From the NCBI RefSeq assembly GCF_000425425.1, contig NZ_AUDK01000032.1:1-41617 (forward strand): DNA of 41,617 bases, in the 5' to 3' direction. Positions 1 through 7,630 of the stretch are shown here, piece by piece (the first letter of the stretch is position 1; each line of letters opens with the position of its first letter). This DNA is from Flavobacterium daejeonense DSM 17708 (GTDB taxonomy: Bacteria; Bacteroidota; Bacteroidia; Flavobacteriales; Flavobacteriaceae). The notes beneath the pieces are model-generated. The model did no database searches and was not told the origin of the DNA. It saw only the letters and a program-made list of their open reading frames with translations. Position numbers and translations under genes: made by a program.

Positions 1-222
1 ACTTTCTTTAAACATCTCTTTCAAGAGCAACATTCCTGCTATTTTACGAATCGGTATTGAGGGTCTTCCTTGAGTCGAATATAAATTTTCGAACTCAACC
101 TCCATTTTATCCCAAGAAATCTCTTGGGATAATTTTACCAATGGATGTCCAAGGTTGATAAGGTCTGTGAGTCTAGTTTTGAATAAATTTTGTTGTAAAT
201 CGGGTTTTATTTTGCCTAACAT
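1..222 (-). CDS. IS5-type (DUF772) transposase, N-terminal 74 codons, cut by the window edge
   Basis: A minus-strand reading frame opens with ATG at 222-220 and stays open to base 1, giving 74 residues. It reads MLGKIKPDLQQNLF, then LINLGHPLVKLSQEISW and STQGRPSIPIRKIAGMLLLK. This is the layout of the N-terminal DUF772 domain of IS5/IS1182-like DDE transposases of Bacteroidota: a Trp in the 'SWD' segment, then 'GRPSIPIR' and a helix ending in 'LLLKEMF'. The catalytic DDE part lies outside the window, so activity cannot be judged. The element's terminal inverted repeat should lie somewhere in 223-339, but without the other end I cannot place it. Assignment to IS5 rather than IS1182 is by family resemblance only. 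Confidence 0.8.
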   Translation of the reverse strand, partial: MLGKIKPDLQQNLFKTRLTDLINLGHPLVKLSQEISWDKMEVEFENLYSTQGRPSIPIRKIAGMLLLKEMFKES

Positions 223-339
223 ATTGCCACTTTTTTATACTCGAATATACCTTTTTCGGCAATTATTACCATCTCTTTCTAGCTAAATTTTATAGTAATA
301 AAATAACAATCAGGTAGTTATTTGTTTTATAAGGGATAA

Positions 340-987
340 CTAATTAACAAACTCGTAAGGAGCAATAGGATTTACATTATACAAATCAAATTTTCGCAAC
401 AAGATTTTATTTTCAATGTATTCTCCGTAGGACATATTCTTATCAAATTGGGTAACAATTCGCGGTTTCAAAATAAACTGAATGCTAAAAAACTCTTGTA
501 ACAAATCGGCTTTTTTTACATATTTCCCATTTAAAGAAACCCTATCACTGCCTTTTTTAAAATAAATAACAAAGTCATTGTTTTTAGGTTTTCCCATCTT
601 ATAATACACTTTGGTAAAAGCTAAAAAAGCCAAATTTTCTTTTACAGTATCCGCATAAGAATAGAAATTCTCAGCTTGTTCATTTTTATGTACTTTTTCA
701 TTGCGTTTTTTATCCTGCATTTTTATGACTTCAGGAATGACTAATTTTAAAGGCAAACGCTTATCAATATTAAAAATCCAATTGGTCGTACTAATGCTGT
801 TTTTTCGATTCACTTCTGCCAGCGTATCTTTTTCATTAACTCTGAAAAAAATATAAATCGGTGAATGATCCTGGACATCACTCACTACAGTTGTATCGGA
901 TTTTGGCAATTGAATATCTTCTTTATTTCCGCAGGAAACGAGCAAAAAAACGATAATAAGACTAAGATATTTCATCATTTTAAGCAT
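340..987 (-). CDS. putative lipoprotein of unknown function
   Basis: A 215-residue protein I do not recognise. The N-terminus is a type II signal peptide: a short basic start, a hydrophobic run and the lipobox LVSC with Cys19. Lipid anchoring in the envelope is therefore likely. The mature part is charged and Lys/Asn-rich, with 'PIYIFFRVNEKDT' early and 'YGEYIENKILLRKFDLYNVNP' near the C-terminus, and has no further membrane segment. ATGs at residues 4 and 5 (978 and 975) give an equally good and shorter signal peptide. The start used here overlaps the folP stop by 8 nt, the others leave 1-4 nt. The gene follows folP on the same strand and is probably co-transcribed with it. I infer no folate-related role. 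Confidence 0.75.
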   Translation of the reverse strand: MLKMMKYLSLIIVFLLVSCGNKEDIQLPKSDTTVVSDVQDHSPIYIFFRVNEKDTLAEVNRKNSISTTNWIFNIDKRLPLKLVIPEVIKMQDKKRNEKVHKNEQAENFYSYADTVKENLAFLAFTKVYYKMGKPKNNDFVIYFKKGSDRVSLNGKYVKKADLLQEFFSIQFILKPRIVTQFDKNMSYGEYIENKILLRKFDLYNVNPIAPYEFVN

Positions 988-1804
988 TCAGTTTTTCGAA
1001 CAATTTCACACATTCCACTGCCTCTTTTACATCATGAACTCTCAAAATTTGAGCGCCTTTGGTCAAAGCCACCGTATTTAAAAAAGTAGTTCCGTTCAAA
1101 GCTTCGTCGGCACTAATTCCTAAGCTTTTATGAATCATTGATTTTCTGGAAATCCCAACCAGCAATGGCAATTCTAAATTATGAAATAATTCCAGTTTTT
1201 GCATTAATTCAAAATTTTGTTCCATAGTTTTGGCAAAACCAAAGCCCGGATCTACAATCAAATCGTTTATTCTTAAACTTCTGGCCTGAGCTATTTTTTT
1301 TGAAAAATAAAACATCATTTCCTTAACCATATCGTCATATTCCGTAAGACTTTGCATGGTTTGCGGAGTTCCGCGCATGTGCATCATAATATAAGGAACC
1401 TGATATTGAGCAATTACTTCCATCATTTTTTCATCCAAATTCCCGGCTGAAATATCATTAATTATAGCAGCGCCGTTTTCTATACAGGCACTGGCCACTA
1501 TACTTCTAAAAGTATCAATTGACAACAAAATATCCGGAAAACGTTTTACTAACAATTGCACAACCGGAACAATTCGGTTCAGCTCTTCTTCTTCCGAAAC
1601 AAATTCGGCGCCGGGTTTACTCGAATAAGCCCCTAAATCGATAAAAGTAGCGCCTTCAGCCAGCATTTTTTCAACTTTCGCAATAATTTCTCCTTCGTTG
1701 GAATACCTTCCTCCGTCAAAAAATGAATTGGGCGTAATATTTAAAATCCCCATTACTTTTGGCTGCGATAAATCGATGAGCTGCCCTTTGCAATTAATTG
1801 TCAT
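980..1804 (-). CDS. folP: dihydropteroate synthase
   Basis: FolP condenses 6-hydroxymethyl-7,8-dihydropterin pyrophosphate with p-aminobenzoate to give dihydropteroate in cytosolic folate synthesis; it is the sulfonamide target. A TIM-barrel protein of about 274 residues, normal for the family. Visible motifs in order: MGILNITPNSFFDGG (pterin/pyrophosphate loop 1, with Asn where Asp is usual, as I recall is common in flavobacteria), GATFIDLGAYSSKPG (loop 2), SIDTFR, NDISAG, the MMHMRGTP segment, DPGFGFAKT, and LVGISRKS (the substrate-binding Lys/Ser region). The longest frame begins with TTG at 1810. I prefer the ATG two codons downstream at 1804, which gives MTINCKGQL. No Shine-Dalgarno is visible, as usual in this phylum. 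Confidence 0.97.
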   Translation of the reverse strand: MTINCKGQLIDLSQPKVMGILNITPNSFFDGGRYSNEGEIIAKVEKMLAEGATFIDLGAYSSKPGAEFVSEEEELNRIVPVVQLLVKRFPDILLSIDTFRSIVASACIENGAAIINDISAGNLDEKMMEVIAQYQVPYIMMHMRGTPQTMQSLTEYDDMVKEMMFYFSKKIAQARSLRINDLIVDPGFGFAKTMEQNFELMQKLELFHNLELPLLVGISRKSMIHKSLGISADEALNGTTFLNTVALTKGAQILRVHDVKEAVECVKLFEKLNA

Positions 1805-1840
1805 TTTCAAATCTTTGTTTTAAAGTTGAATCCTTTTCCC

Positions 1841-1848
1841 TACTTTTG
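1841..1848 (+). promoter_or_regulatory. putative -7 box (TAnnTTTG) for the DUF1599 operon
   Basis: TACTTTTG lies 29 nt upstream of the ATG at 1878 in the divergent folP/DUF1599 spacer. It fits the Bacteroidota consensus TAnnTTTG. A well-spaced -33 TTG is not obvious: the nearest TTG leaves 12 nt, not about 19. The call rests on the -7 box alone. Confidence 0.4.
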
Positions 1849-1877
1849 AGAAAATTTTAGACAAATATACATCAATA

Positions 1878-2429
1878 ATGAAGAATACTTCTCAAGAATT
1901 TGATCAGGTAATTGCAATTTGCCGTTCGTTATTTCTTAACAAAATGCAGGATTACGGAAGTGCCTGGCGCATTTTAAGATTGCCTTCCTTAACTGATCAA
2001 ATTTTTATAAAAGCCCAAAGAATCCGGAGTTTACAGGAAAATGAAATTCGAAAAATTGACGAAGACGAATCCGGAGAATTCATCGGAATTATCAATTATG
2101 CGATCATGGCTTTAATACAATTAGATTTGGGCGTTGTTGAACAGCCGGATTTAGATGTGGCAAAAGCAACACAATTGTACGATGCCAAAGTGCAATTGAC
2201 CAAAGATTTAATGGAAGCTAAAAACCATGATTATGGCGAAGCCTGGAGAGAAATGCGCGTAAGTTCTCTTACTGATTTGATTTTGCAAAAATTACTTCGC
2301 GTGAAACAAATTGAAGATAATGAAGGAAAAACAATCGTTTCTGAAGGAATTGACGCTAATTATCAGGACATGATTAATTATGCCGTTTTTGCTTTAATAT
2401 TAATGGGATTTGCTAAAAAACAAAAATAA
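1878..2429 (+). CDS. DUF1599 (nucleotide modification associated domain 1) protein
   Basis: A cytosolic protein of 183 residues made of two related halves. Residues about 13-82 and 110-178 both contain DYG-x-AWR, then S-L-T-D-x-I, a K-x-x-R stretch followed by Glu-rich sequence, and finally INYA-x-x-ALI. This duplicated unit is characteristic of DUF1599, also called nucleotide modification associated domain 1. The domain was named from its co-occurrence with nucleotide-modifying enzymes; its biochemical activity is not established to my knowledge. It is followed after 2 nt by the DoxX-like gene, so the two are very likely translated from one mRNA. No signal peptide or membrane segment is visible. 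Confidence 0.85.
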   Translation: MKNTSQEFDQVIAICRSLFLNKMQDYGSAWRILRLPSLTDQIFIKAQRIRSLQENEIRKIDEDESGEFIGIINYAIMALIQLDLGVVEQPDLDVAKATQLYDAKVQLTKDLMEAKNHDYGEAWREMRVSSLTDLILQKLLRVKQIEDNEGKTIVSEGIDANYQDMINYAVFALILMGFAKKQK

Positions 2430-2431
2430 TT

Positions 2432-3535
2432 ATGAAAAACGCCATCACTCAGTTTTCCAGACTATTTGTTGGAATTTTATTTATCATTTCAGGATTAATT
2501 AAGTTAAACGATCCGGTAGGTTTTTCTTATAAATTAGCAGAATATTTTAGCGAACCGGTTTTTAATCTTCCCTTTTTAGAACCTTTTGCTTTGACATTAG
2601 CCCTATTTTTAGTGATTGTCGAAGTGCTTTTAGGAATTATGCTGCTCATTGGTTACAAATCCAAATTTACCATTTGGAGTTTGTTGCTCATGATTTTATT
2701 TTTCACTTTCCTGACTTTTTATTCCGCTTATTTTGATGTGGTTAAAGATTGCGGATGCTTTGGTGATGCTTTGCATCTTACACCTTGGCAATCCTTTTCC
2801 AAAGACGTTATTTTGTTGTTTTTTATCTTCATTTTATTTGCCAATAAAAAATTAGTAAGACCTTTATTCAATCATAAAGGAGTGCAAAATTTAGTTACTT
2901 CTTTAGGATTAGTAACTGCAATTTTTCTGGCTTATCACGTTTTGAATCATTTGCCTATAATTGATTTCCGACCTTACAAAGTGGGTACAAACATTCAAAA
3001 AGGAATGGAAATTCCGGAAGGCGCTCCAATGCCGGTAGTACAAATGACTTTTATTTATAAAGTAAACGGAGTCGAAAAAGAATTTACCGAAAACGACCTG
3101 ATGAATCTTCCGGAAGGAGCTGAATTTGTGGATCGAAAAGACAAAGTAATCAGCGAAGGCTACATTCCTCCTATTCATGATTTTACAATGATTAAAGACG
3201 GTTCAGATTATAAAGACGAACTTTTACAGGAATCTAAATTGCTAATGTTTGTTAGTTATGATTTAACTAAAGCCGACGAAGACGGAATGCAGGACTTAGA
3301 AAAACTAAATCAAACGGCTCAGGCAAAAGGTTATAAAGTAATTGGTATGACTAATTCTTCAGAAGAAGAAATTGCAAAAGCTCAGAAAAAATACAAACTG
3401 AAATTTGAATTTTATACCTGCGATGCTATTGCTTTAAAAACGATAGAAAGAGCGAATCCAAGTATTGTTGTTTTAAACCAAGGAACTATCAAACAAAAAG
3501 TACATTACAACGATATTAAAAAATTGAAATTATAA
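2432..3535 (+). CDS. DoxX/MauE-type membrane protein with a C-terminal thioredoxin-like domain (BT_3928-like)
   Basis: 367 residues. The N-terminal ~150 residues form four hydrophobic segments typical of the DoxX/MauE family, starting with 'FVGILFIISGLIKLNDPVGF' and including the cysteine pair 'KDCGCFGDALHLTPWQSFSKD'. This pair is characteristic of the BT_3928-type subgroup of Bacteroidota. A hydrophobic segment near residues 153-170 follows. The C-terminal half (from about residue 220) looks like a degenerate thioredoxin fold: 'LLMFVSYDLTKADEDGMQDLEKLN', then 'GYKVIGMTNSSEEE' and 'FYTCDAIALKTIERANPSIVVLNQG'. A redox role at the membrane is plausible for the family, but the substrate is unknown. 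It sits 2 nt after DUF1599 and ends just before a strong terminator, so these two genes form a closed operon. Confidence 0.85.
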   Translation: MKNAITQFSRLFVGILFIISGLIKLNDPVGFSYKLAEYFSEPVFNLPFLEPFALTLALFLVIVEVLLGIMLLIGYKSKFTIWSLLLMILFFTFLTFYSAYFDVVKDCGCFGDALHLTPWQSFSKDVILLFFIFILFANKKLVRPLFNHKGVQNLVTSLGLVTAIFLAYHVLNHLPIIDFRPYKVGTNIQKGMEIPEGAPMPVVQMTFIYKVNGVEKEFTENDLMNLPEGAEFVDRKDKVISEGYIPPIHDFTMIKDGSDYKDELLQESKLLMFVSYDLTKADEDGMQDLEKLNQTAQAKGYKVIGMTNSSEEEIAKAQKKYKLKFEFYTCDAIALKTIERANPSIVVLNQGTIKQKVHYNDIKKLKL

Positions 3536-3543
3536 AAAAGAGA

Positions 3544-3585
3544 AACTCCTAAATTGACGATTCCGGTTCATTTAGGAGTTTTTTT
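3544..3585 (+). terminator. rho-independent terminator after the DoxX-like gene
   Basis: An 11-bp perfect stem (AACTCCTAAAT at 3544-3554 pairing with ATTTAGGAGTT at 3570-3580) with a 15-nt loop is followed by a T-tract. It lies 9 nt after the stop codon. Confidence 0.85.
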
Positions 3586-3797
3586 ATTTATTTTACAGCT
3601 CCAAAACAGTCAAAAAAGACTATTTAATAGTTCGTTTTTAAGACAAATTTGAAATTTCAATGATTTTATTTCAAAAAAATCAGTCTAACTATTACGTTTT
3701 CTTTCGGTTTTTTATAACTCTAAAAGCTGTATTTGTTATTTTATTTAATAATTTTCAAAAAAAAACATTCCGTAAACAGCAATCAAATTGTTTATTT

Positions 3798-3805
3798 TAA
3801 CTTTG
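3798..3805 (+). promoter_or_regulatory. putative -7 box for the thioredoxin-like lipoprotein gene
   Basis: TAACTTTG matches TAnnTTTG and ends 5 nt before the ATG at 3811, predicting a very short or leaderless message. It falls inside the longest open frame, which begins at 3733. This argues that the upstream ATG is not used. No -33 TTG at the usual distance is visible. Confidence 0.4.
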
Positions 3806-3810
3806 GAACA

Positions 3811-4332
3811 ATGAAAAAATTAGGTACAGCAATCGTTATTTTACTTCTTTTGACAGGTGTTTCCTGTTCGAAATCCAATGAACAAAAAACAAAATTTTCT
3901 AAAAAAGCATTAACGGCAACCGTTCTAAACACTGAGGGAAATCCGATTACTTTCGAAAATATTTTAGCCCAAAACAAAGGAAAAAATTTGGTGATTAAAA
4001 TTTGGGCCAGCTGGTGTCGCGATTGTATCAAAGACATTCCAAAAATGAAAAGCTTACAGGAATCATATCCTGAAACCAACTTTGTTTTTATTTCCATGGA
4101 TGACAGCGCCAATTCCTGGAAATACGGAATAGAAAAATACGAATTGGAAGGCTCCCATTTTATGGCAAAAGATCAAATGAAAGGCGTATTTGCCAAAGCC
4201 ATAGATCTGGACTGGATTCCAAGAACAATAGTTGTTGACAAAACCGGAAAAATAGTCATTTATCGCGCTGTTGAAACCGATTTTGAAAAAGTGAATTCGA
4301 CTTTAAAACAATTAGAAAAAGAAACAATTTAA
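3811..4332 (+). CDS. TlpA-like thioredoxin-fold lipoprotein
   Basis: I start this at the ATG at 3811 (173 residues). The frame is open back to 3733, but only the internal start gives a proper lipoprotein signal peptide: MKKLG, a hydrophobic run, then TGVSC with Cys19. The mature protein is a redoxin/thioredoxin domain with active site WCRDC (residues 68-72) after 'KIWAS', and a cis-proline motif 'WIPRT' near residue 140. The family performs thiol-disulfide exchange in the periplasm, often in cytochrome or envelope protein maturation. The natural partner is not evident here. It precedes tpiA by 41 nt on the same strand; no terminator separates them. Confidence 0.88.
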   Translation: MKKLGTAIVILLLLTGVSCSKSNEQKTKFSKKALTATVLNTEGNPITFENILAQNKGKNLVIKIWASWCRDCIKDIPKMKSLQESYPETNFVFISMDDSANSWKYGIEKYELEGSHFMAKDQMKGVFAKAIDLDWIPRTIVVDKTGKIVIYRAVETDFEKVNSTLKQLEKETI

Positions 4333-4373
4333 GAATTATAAACAAACAAAATTTAAATACAATACTTATCAAA

Positions 4374-5126
4374 ATGAGAAAAAAAATTGTAGCAGGAAAC
4401 TGGAAAATGCACAAAAACGCAGCACAAACCAGCACATTATTAGATGAATTAATCTCAAAAGTACCTTCTGAAACCAGAGCTCAGGTTATTGTTGCGCCAA
4501 CATTTGTAAATTTGGCAGCTGCTGTAAATCAATTAAAAGGAACAAACATCAGTGTTTCGGCACAAAACGTTCACCAAACAGAGAGCGGAGCTTTCACAGG
4601 AGAAATTTCTGCTGATATGCTGACTTCTGTTGGAGTAAACACTGTAATCCTTGGACACTCTGAGCGCAGAGCAATCTTCCACGAAACAGATGCATTAATT
4701 GCAGATAAAGTAAACACAGCTTTAAAACACGATATGACCGTTATTTTTTGCTTTGGTGAAGAATTAAAAGACCGTCAGTCAGGAAATCATTTCAACGTAG
4801 TTGAAAACCAATTAAAAGACGGTTTGTTCCAGACTGATGCTAAATCATGGGATAAAATCGTTTTAGCTTACGAACCAGTTTGGGCTATTGGTACAGGAGA
4901 AACTGCTTCTCCGGAGCAAGCTCAGGAAATGCACGAATTTATCAGAGAAACGGTTCTTAAAGCGTATGGAAAAGAAGTGGCTGAAAATGTAACTATTCTT
5001 TACGGAGGTTCTGTTAAACCTGAAAATGCTAAAGAAATTTTCTCTAAACCGGATGTTGACGGAGGTTTAATTGGAGGAGCTGCTTTAAAAGCGGATGATT
5101 TTGTAGCTATCGTTACAGCTATCTAA
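4374..5126 (+). CDS. tpiA: triosephosphate isomerase
   Basis: Interconverts dihydroxyacetone phosphate and glyceraldehyde 3-phosphate in glycolysis; cytosolic TIM-barrel dimer. 250 residues, the usual length. Catalytic residues are visible: Lys11 in GNWKMHKN, His95 in LGHSERR, and Glu167 in AYEPVWAIGTG. The phosphate-binding loops GGSVKPEN and GGLIGGAAL follow. The start codon is the ATG of MRKKIVAGNWK, in agreement with the family. A terminator follows about 25 nt after the stop codon. Confidence 0.99.
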   Translation: MRKKIVAGNWKMHKNAAQTSTLLDELISKVPSETRAQVIVAPTFVNLAAAVNQLKGTNISVSAQNVHQTESGAFTGEISADMLTSVGVNTVILGHSERRAIFHETDALIADKVNTALKHDMTVIFCFGEELKDRQSGNHFNVVENQLKDGLFQTDAKSWDKIVLAYEPVWAIGTGETASPEQAQEMHEFIRETVLKAYGKEVAENVTILYGGSVKPENAKEIFSKPDVDGGLIGGAALKADDFVAIVTAI

Positions 5127-5150
5127 AAATAACATTTATACCATTTTAAG

Positions 5151-5180
5151 AAAGCGATAATTCATTTTATCGCTTTTTTT
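5151..5180 (+). terminator. rho-independent terminator after tpiA
   Basis: A 10-bp stem (AAAGCGATAA at 5151-5160 with TTATCGCTTT at 5167-5176), a 6-nt loop and a T-tract. Confidence 0.85.
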
Positions 5181-5209
5181 ATTTTTCTAATTTCATCAAA
5201 GAGAAATAC

Positions 5210-5217
5210 TACCTTTG
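5210..5217 (+). promoter_or_regulatory. putative -7 box for prmA-clpS
   Basis: TACCTTTG fits TAnnTTTG, lies 16 nt upstream of the prmA ATG and directly downstream of the tpiA terminator. A -33 TTG at the right distance is not clear. Confidence 0.5.
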
Positions 5218-5233
5218 CAAAAAATTAAATTTT

Positions 5234-6067
5234 ATGTCAAATATTTATATCGCCTACCATTTTAGCATTGAACCAAAAGAACTGGGTTCGGAAATTTTAA
5301 TTGCCGAATTGGGCGAATTAGCCTTTGAAAGTTTTACCGAAACCGAAACCGGAATTTCAGCCTTTGTACAAAAAGATTTATGGGACGAAATGATTTTGGA
5401 AAACGTACACATACTCCATTCGGAAGAATTTGAAATTGATTACACTTACGAAGAAATTGAACAGGTAAACTGGAATGAAGAATGGGAAAAAAACTTCGAA
5501 CCTATTGATGTGGACGGAAGATGTCATGTGAGAGCTCCATTTCACCCAAAAACGAATGCTGAATTTGATATTCTGATCGAACCTAAAATGAGTTTTGGTA
5601 CCGGACATCATGAAACCACACACATGATGATTCAACATCTTTTAGAAATGGATGTTACCGGAATGAAAACTCTGGATATGGGTTGCGGAACAGCAATTTT
5701 GGCTATTCTTGCCGAAATGAAAGGCGCACAACCTATTGATGCGATTGATATTGACAACTGGTGTTATTTGAACTCGATTGAAAATGCCGAGCGCAACAAT
5801 TGTACAAATATTAGTGTTTACGAAGGCGATGCTTCTTTGTTAAAAGATAAAAAATACGATTTGATTATTGCCAATATCAACAGAAACATTTTGTTGAATG
5901 ATATGCTGGCTTATGTGAACTGTTTAAATCCAAAAGGAACTTTATTACTAAGTGGTTTCTACAATGAAGACATTCCTTTTATTGATGCTGCCTGTACCGA
6001 AAAAGGCTTGACTTATGTTAAAAAATTCGAAAGAAACAACTGGGTTTCTCTAAAATACGTAAATTAG
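5234..6067 (+). CDS. prmA: ribosomal protein L11 methyltransferase
   Basis: SAM-dependent methyltransferase that trimethylates ribosomal protein L11 in the cytosol. 277 residues, typical of the shorter Bacteroidota PrmA. The N-terminal third is the substrate-recognition region. The family signature SFGTGHHETT is at residues 120-129, the SAM-binding motif I LDMGCGTAIL at 147-155, the acidic end of strand beta-2 (IDIDNW) near 171-176, and the catalytic-region motif ANINRNIL at 213-220. The last takes the place of NPPY-like motifs in other methyltransferases. clpS follows 46 nt downstream, a neighbour pairing I recall from flavobacteria. Confidence 0.97.
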   Translation: MSNIYIAYHFSIEPKELGSEILIAELGELAFESFTETETGISAFVQKDLWDEMILENVHILHSEEFEIDYTYEEIEQVNWNEEWEKNFEPIDVDGRCHVRAPFHPKTNAEFDILIEPKMSFGTGHHETTHMMIQHLLEMDVTGMKTLDMGCGTAILAILAEMKGAQPIDAIDIDNWCYLNSIENAERNNCTNISVYEGDASLLKDKKYDLIIANINRNILLNDMLAYVNCLNPKGTLLLSGFYNEDIPFIDAACTEKGLTYVKKFERNNWVSLKYVN

Positions 6068-6113
6068 TACTCTGTTAAAAATCAAACATTTAAAAGTATT
6101 AAAAGCAATTTCA

Positions 6114-6389
6114 ATGAATACGAAAGAAAAAATTAGAGAAAGGATAAGCGTTCAGGAAATCATTACAAAAAACAATGAAATTGTACTTTATAATGACGAT
6201 GTAAATACTTTTGATCATGTAATTGAAACCTTAATGCGCGTTTGTGAACACACTCCTGAACAAGCCGAACAATGTTCTTTAATTGTTCATTACAATGGAA
6301 AATGTACTGTAAAAACAGGTCCAATGGATAAATTAAAACCACAATGTACGCAACTTTTAGAAGCCGGTTTGAGCGCTGAAATCATCTAA
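6114..6389 (+). CDS. clpS: ATP-dependent Clp protease adaptor ClpS
   Basis: 91 residues. ClpS binds the N-domain of ClpA/ClpC-type unfoldases and delivers N-degron substrates to ClpP. The core shows the family signature LYNDDVNTFDHVIETL (residues 25-40, with the N-degron pocket residues in the DDVNTFDHV stretch), then 'CEHTPEQAEQCSLIVHYNGKC' and 'KTGPMDKL'. The final segment 'LLEAGLSAEII' fits the usual C-terminus. Transcribed with prmA and ended by a bidirectional terminator. Confidence 0.95.
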   Translation: MNTKEKIRERISVQEIITKNNEIVLYNDDVNTFDHVIETLMRVCEHTPEQAEQCSLIVHYNGKCTVKTGPMDKLKPQCTQLLEAGLSAEII

Positions 6390-6408
6390 TTAAAATAATT
6401 TTACCCAT

Positions 6409-6449
6409 AAAAAAAAGCATTTTCTGAAATTTAGAAAATGCTTTTTTTT
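6409..6449. terminator. bidirectional terminator between clpS and the YeeE pair
   Basis: A 17-bp A/T-flanked stem with core AAAGCATTTTCT / AGAAAATGCTTT (6409-6425 with 6433-6449) and a 7-nt loop. Runs of A on the left and T on the right allow termination from both sides, which suits the convergent clpS and YeeE genes. Confidence 0.85.
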
Positions 6450-6465
6450 ATAACTGAAAAACGAA

Positions 6466-6879
6466 TTAATGAGGTAATTTATCTTTAAAAACGCCGTAAA
6501 TAAAAGTTCCTATCAAAGCTCCCAGTAAAACTAAAATCATACTGGTAAAACCGGATCCAACCAGAATAAATATCGGTCCCGGACAGGATCCGGCCAAAGC
6601 CCATCCTAAACCAAAAATGATCCCTCCCGCAATATAACGTACCGTTGCAGGCTCTTTATCCGGAATACAAATTGGAGCACCCGAAAAATCTTTTAAATTA
6701 TATTTTTTAATGATCTGAATTCCAATAAGTCCCGTTAACACTGCAACCATAATGATACCGTACATGTGGAAAGACTGAAACTGAAACATTTCATAAATGC
6801 GATACCAGGATACGGCCTCGGCTTTGGTTAAAACAATTCCGAAAATAAACCCAACTAAAATAAACTTTATCAATTTCAT
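6466..6879 (-). CDS. YeeE/YedE-type sulfur transporter, second half (DUF6691)
   Basis: 137 residues with four predicted transmembrane segments. The key family motif is 'GWALAGSCPGPIFILVGSG' near residues 93-111. Its Cys is equivalent to the conserved cysteine of the YeeE/YedE (TsuA) thiosulfate-uptake family. A cytoplasmic loop 'ICIPDKEPATVRYI' precedes it. It starts 3 nt after the partner gene at 6883-7440, so the two halves of the usual eight-helix protein are translated together from one mRNA. Uptake of thiosulfate or another sulfur species through the inner membrane is inferred from the family. No sulfur-metabolism enzyme is adjacent in this window. Confidence 0.88.
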   Translation of the reverse strand: MKLIKFILVGFIFGIVLTKAEAVSWYRIYEMFQFQSFHMYGIIMVAVLTGLIGIQIIKKYNLKDFSGAPICIPDKEPATVRYIAGGIIFGLGWALAGSCPGPIFILVGSGFTSMILVLLGALIGTFIYGVFKDKLPH

Positions 6880-6882
6880 ACT

Positions 6883-7440
6883 TTATAGAATTAAGGGTAA
6901 AATAAAATGAACCATAATCAATCCGCCGATAAAAAATCCAATAACGGCTTTTAAGGAAGGAAGCTGTAAATTACTCAAGCCTGAAATAGCATGACCTGAA
7001 GTACATCCTCCGGCATAACGGGAACCAAAACCTATCATTATTCCCGCAATAATTAAAATAAAAATTGACTTTGGAGATTCAAAAACCTGATTAGAAAAAA
7101 GGGCATCGGGCATTAATTTTCCATTTGGTGCATCGATATTCATGGCTTGCAGCTGCTCAATAGTCTTTGGATTAATAGCAACATTCGAAACATCACTCAA
7201 ATAATGTGTAGCTACAAAACCGCCTAACATCGCTCCGGCTACCACCGCCAGATTCCAACGTTGTGATTTCCAATCCCAATCAAAAAAAAGTACTTTTTTT
7301 CCGGCTCCCGCCAAACTACACAAGGTTCTCAAATTGGAAGACATTCCGAAATTTTTCCCGAAAAAAATTAAGCTTAGCATCACTAAACCAATTAAAAAAC
7401 CTGAAATATACCAAGACCAGGTATGATAAATTAATTCCAT
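6883..7440 (-). CDS. YeeE/YedE-type sulfur transporter, first half
   Basis: 185 residues, inner-membrane, with hydrophobic segments near residues 8-28, 60-80, 125-145 and 163-183. The conserved motif 'GFGSRYAGGCTSGHAISGL' (about residues 137-155) carries the Gly-Gly-Cys-Thr-Ser-Gly-His signature of the first repeat of the YeeE/YedE family. The gap of 3 nt to the following DUF6691 gene indicates translational coupling and a heteromeric transporter. A loop of about 40 residues between the second and third segments (around 'NPKTIEQLQAMNIDAPNGK') is probably periplasmic. Confidence 0.9.
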   Translation of the reverse strand: MELIYHTWSWYISGFLIGLVMLSLIFFGKNFGMSSNLRTLCSLAGAGKKVLFFDWDWKSQRWNLAVVAGAMLGGFVATHYLSDVSNVAINPKTIEQLQAMNIDAPNGKLMPDALFSNQVFESPKSIFILIIAGIMIGFGSRYAGGCTSGHAISGLSNLQLPSLKAVIGFFIGGLIMVHFILPLIL

Positions 7441-7457
7441 ATTCTATTATTTTTTTG

Positions 7458-7465
7458 CAAAGTTA
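7458..7465 (-). promoter_or_regulatory. putative -7 box for the YeeE pair
   Basis: On the minus strand the sequence reads TAACTTTG (TAnnTTTG), 17 nt upstream of the ATG at 7440. A TTG 13 nt further upstream is too close to be a standard -33 element. Confidence 0.45.
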
Positions 7466-7570
7466 AGCACTAAGTTTTCAATTGAGTGTGAGAAATGTTT
7501 ACATAAGGCAAAAAAGACCATTTCAATTCAAAAAAAAGCAAAAAAGTACGCTAAACTTTGAAGTTCTCAA

Positions 7571-7578
7571 TATCTTTG
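7571..7578 (+). promoter_or_regulatory. putative -7 box for the lipoprotein gene at 7631
   Basis: TATCTTTG fits TAnnTTTG and lies 52 nt upstream of the ATG. No -33 TTG at 19-20 nt is visible. Confidence 0.4.
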
Positions 7579-7630
7579 TAAGACAATTAAATACCACAGA
7601 TTCTCTCTATTTCGAAATTAATTTAATTTT

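Noticed and set aside
214..220. GCCTAAC, matching RYYYAAC, as a third attC-like site
   Set aside because: It lies in the start of the IS5-type transposase (codes for the MLG start), with no palindrome or GTTRRRY partner nearby.
3733..3810. Upstream start for the thioredoxin-like protein
   Set aside because: It would place 26 residues before an intact lipoprotein signal peptide and overlap a -7 box.
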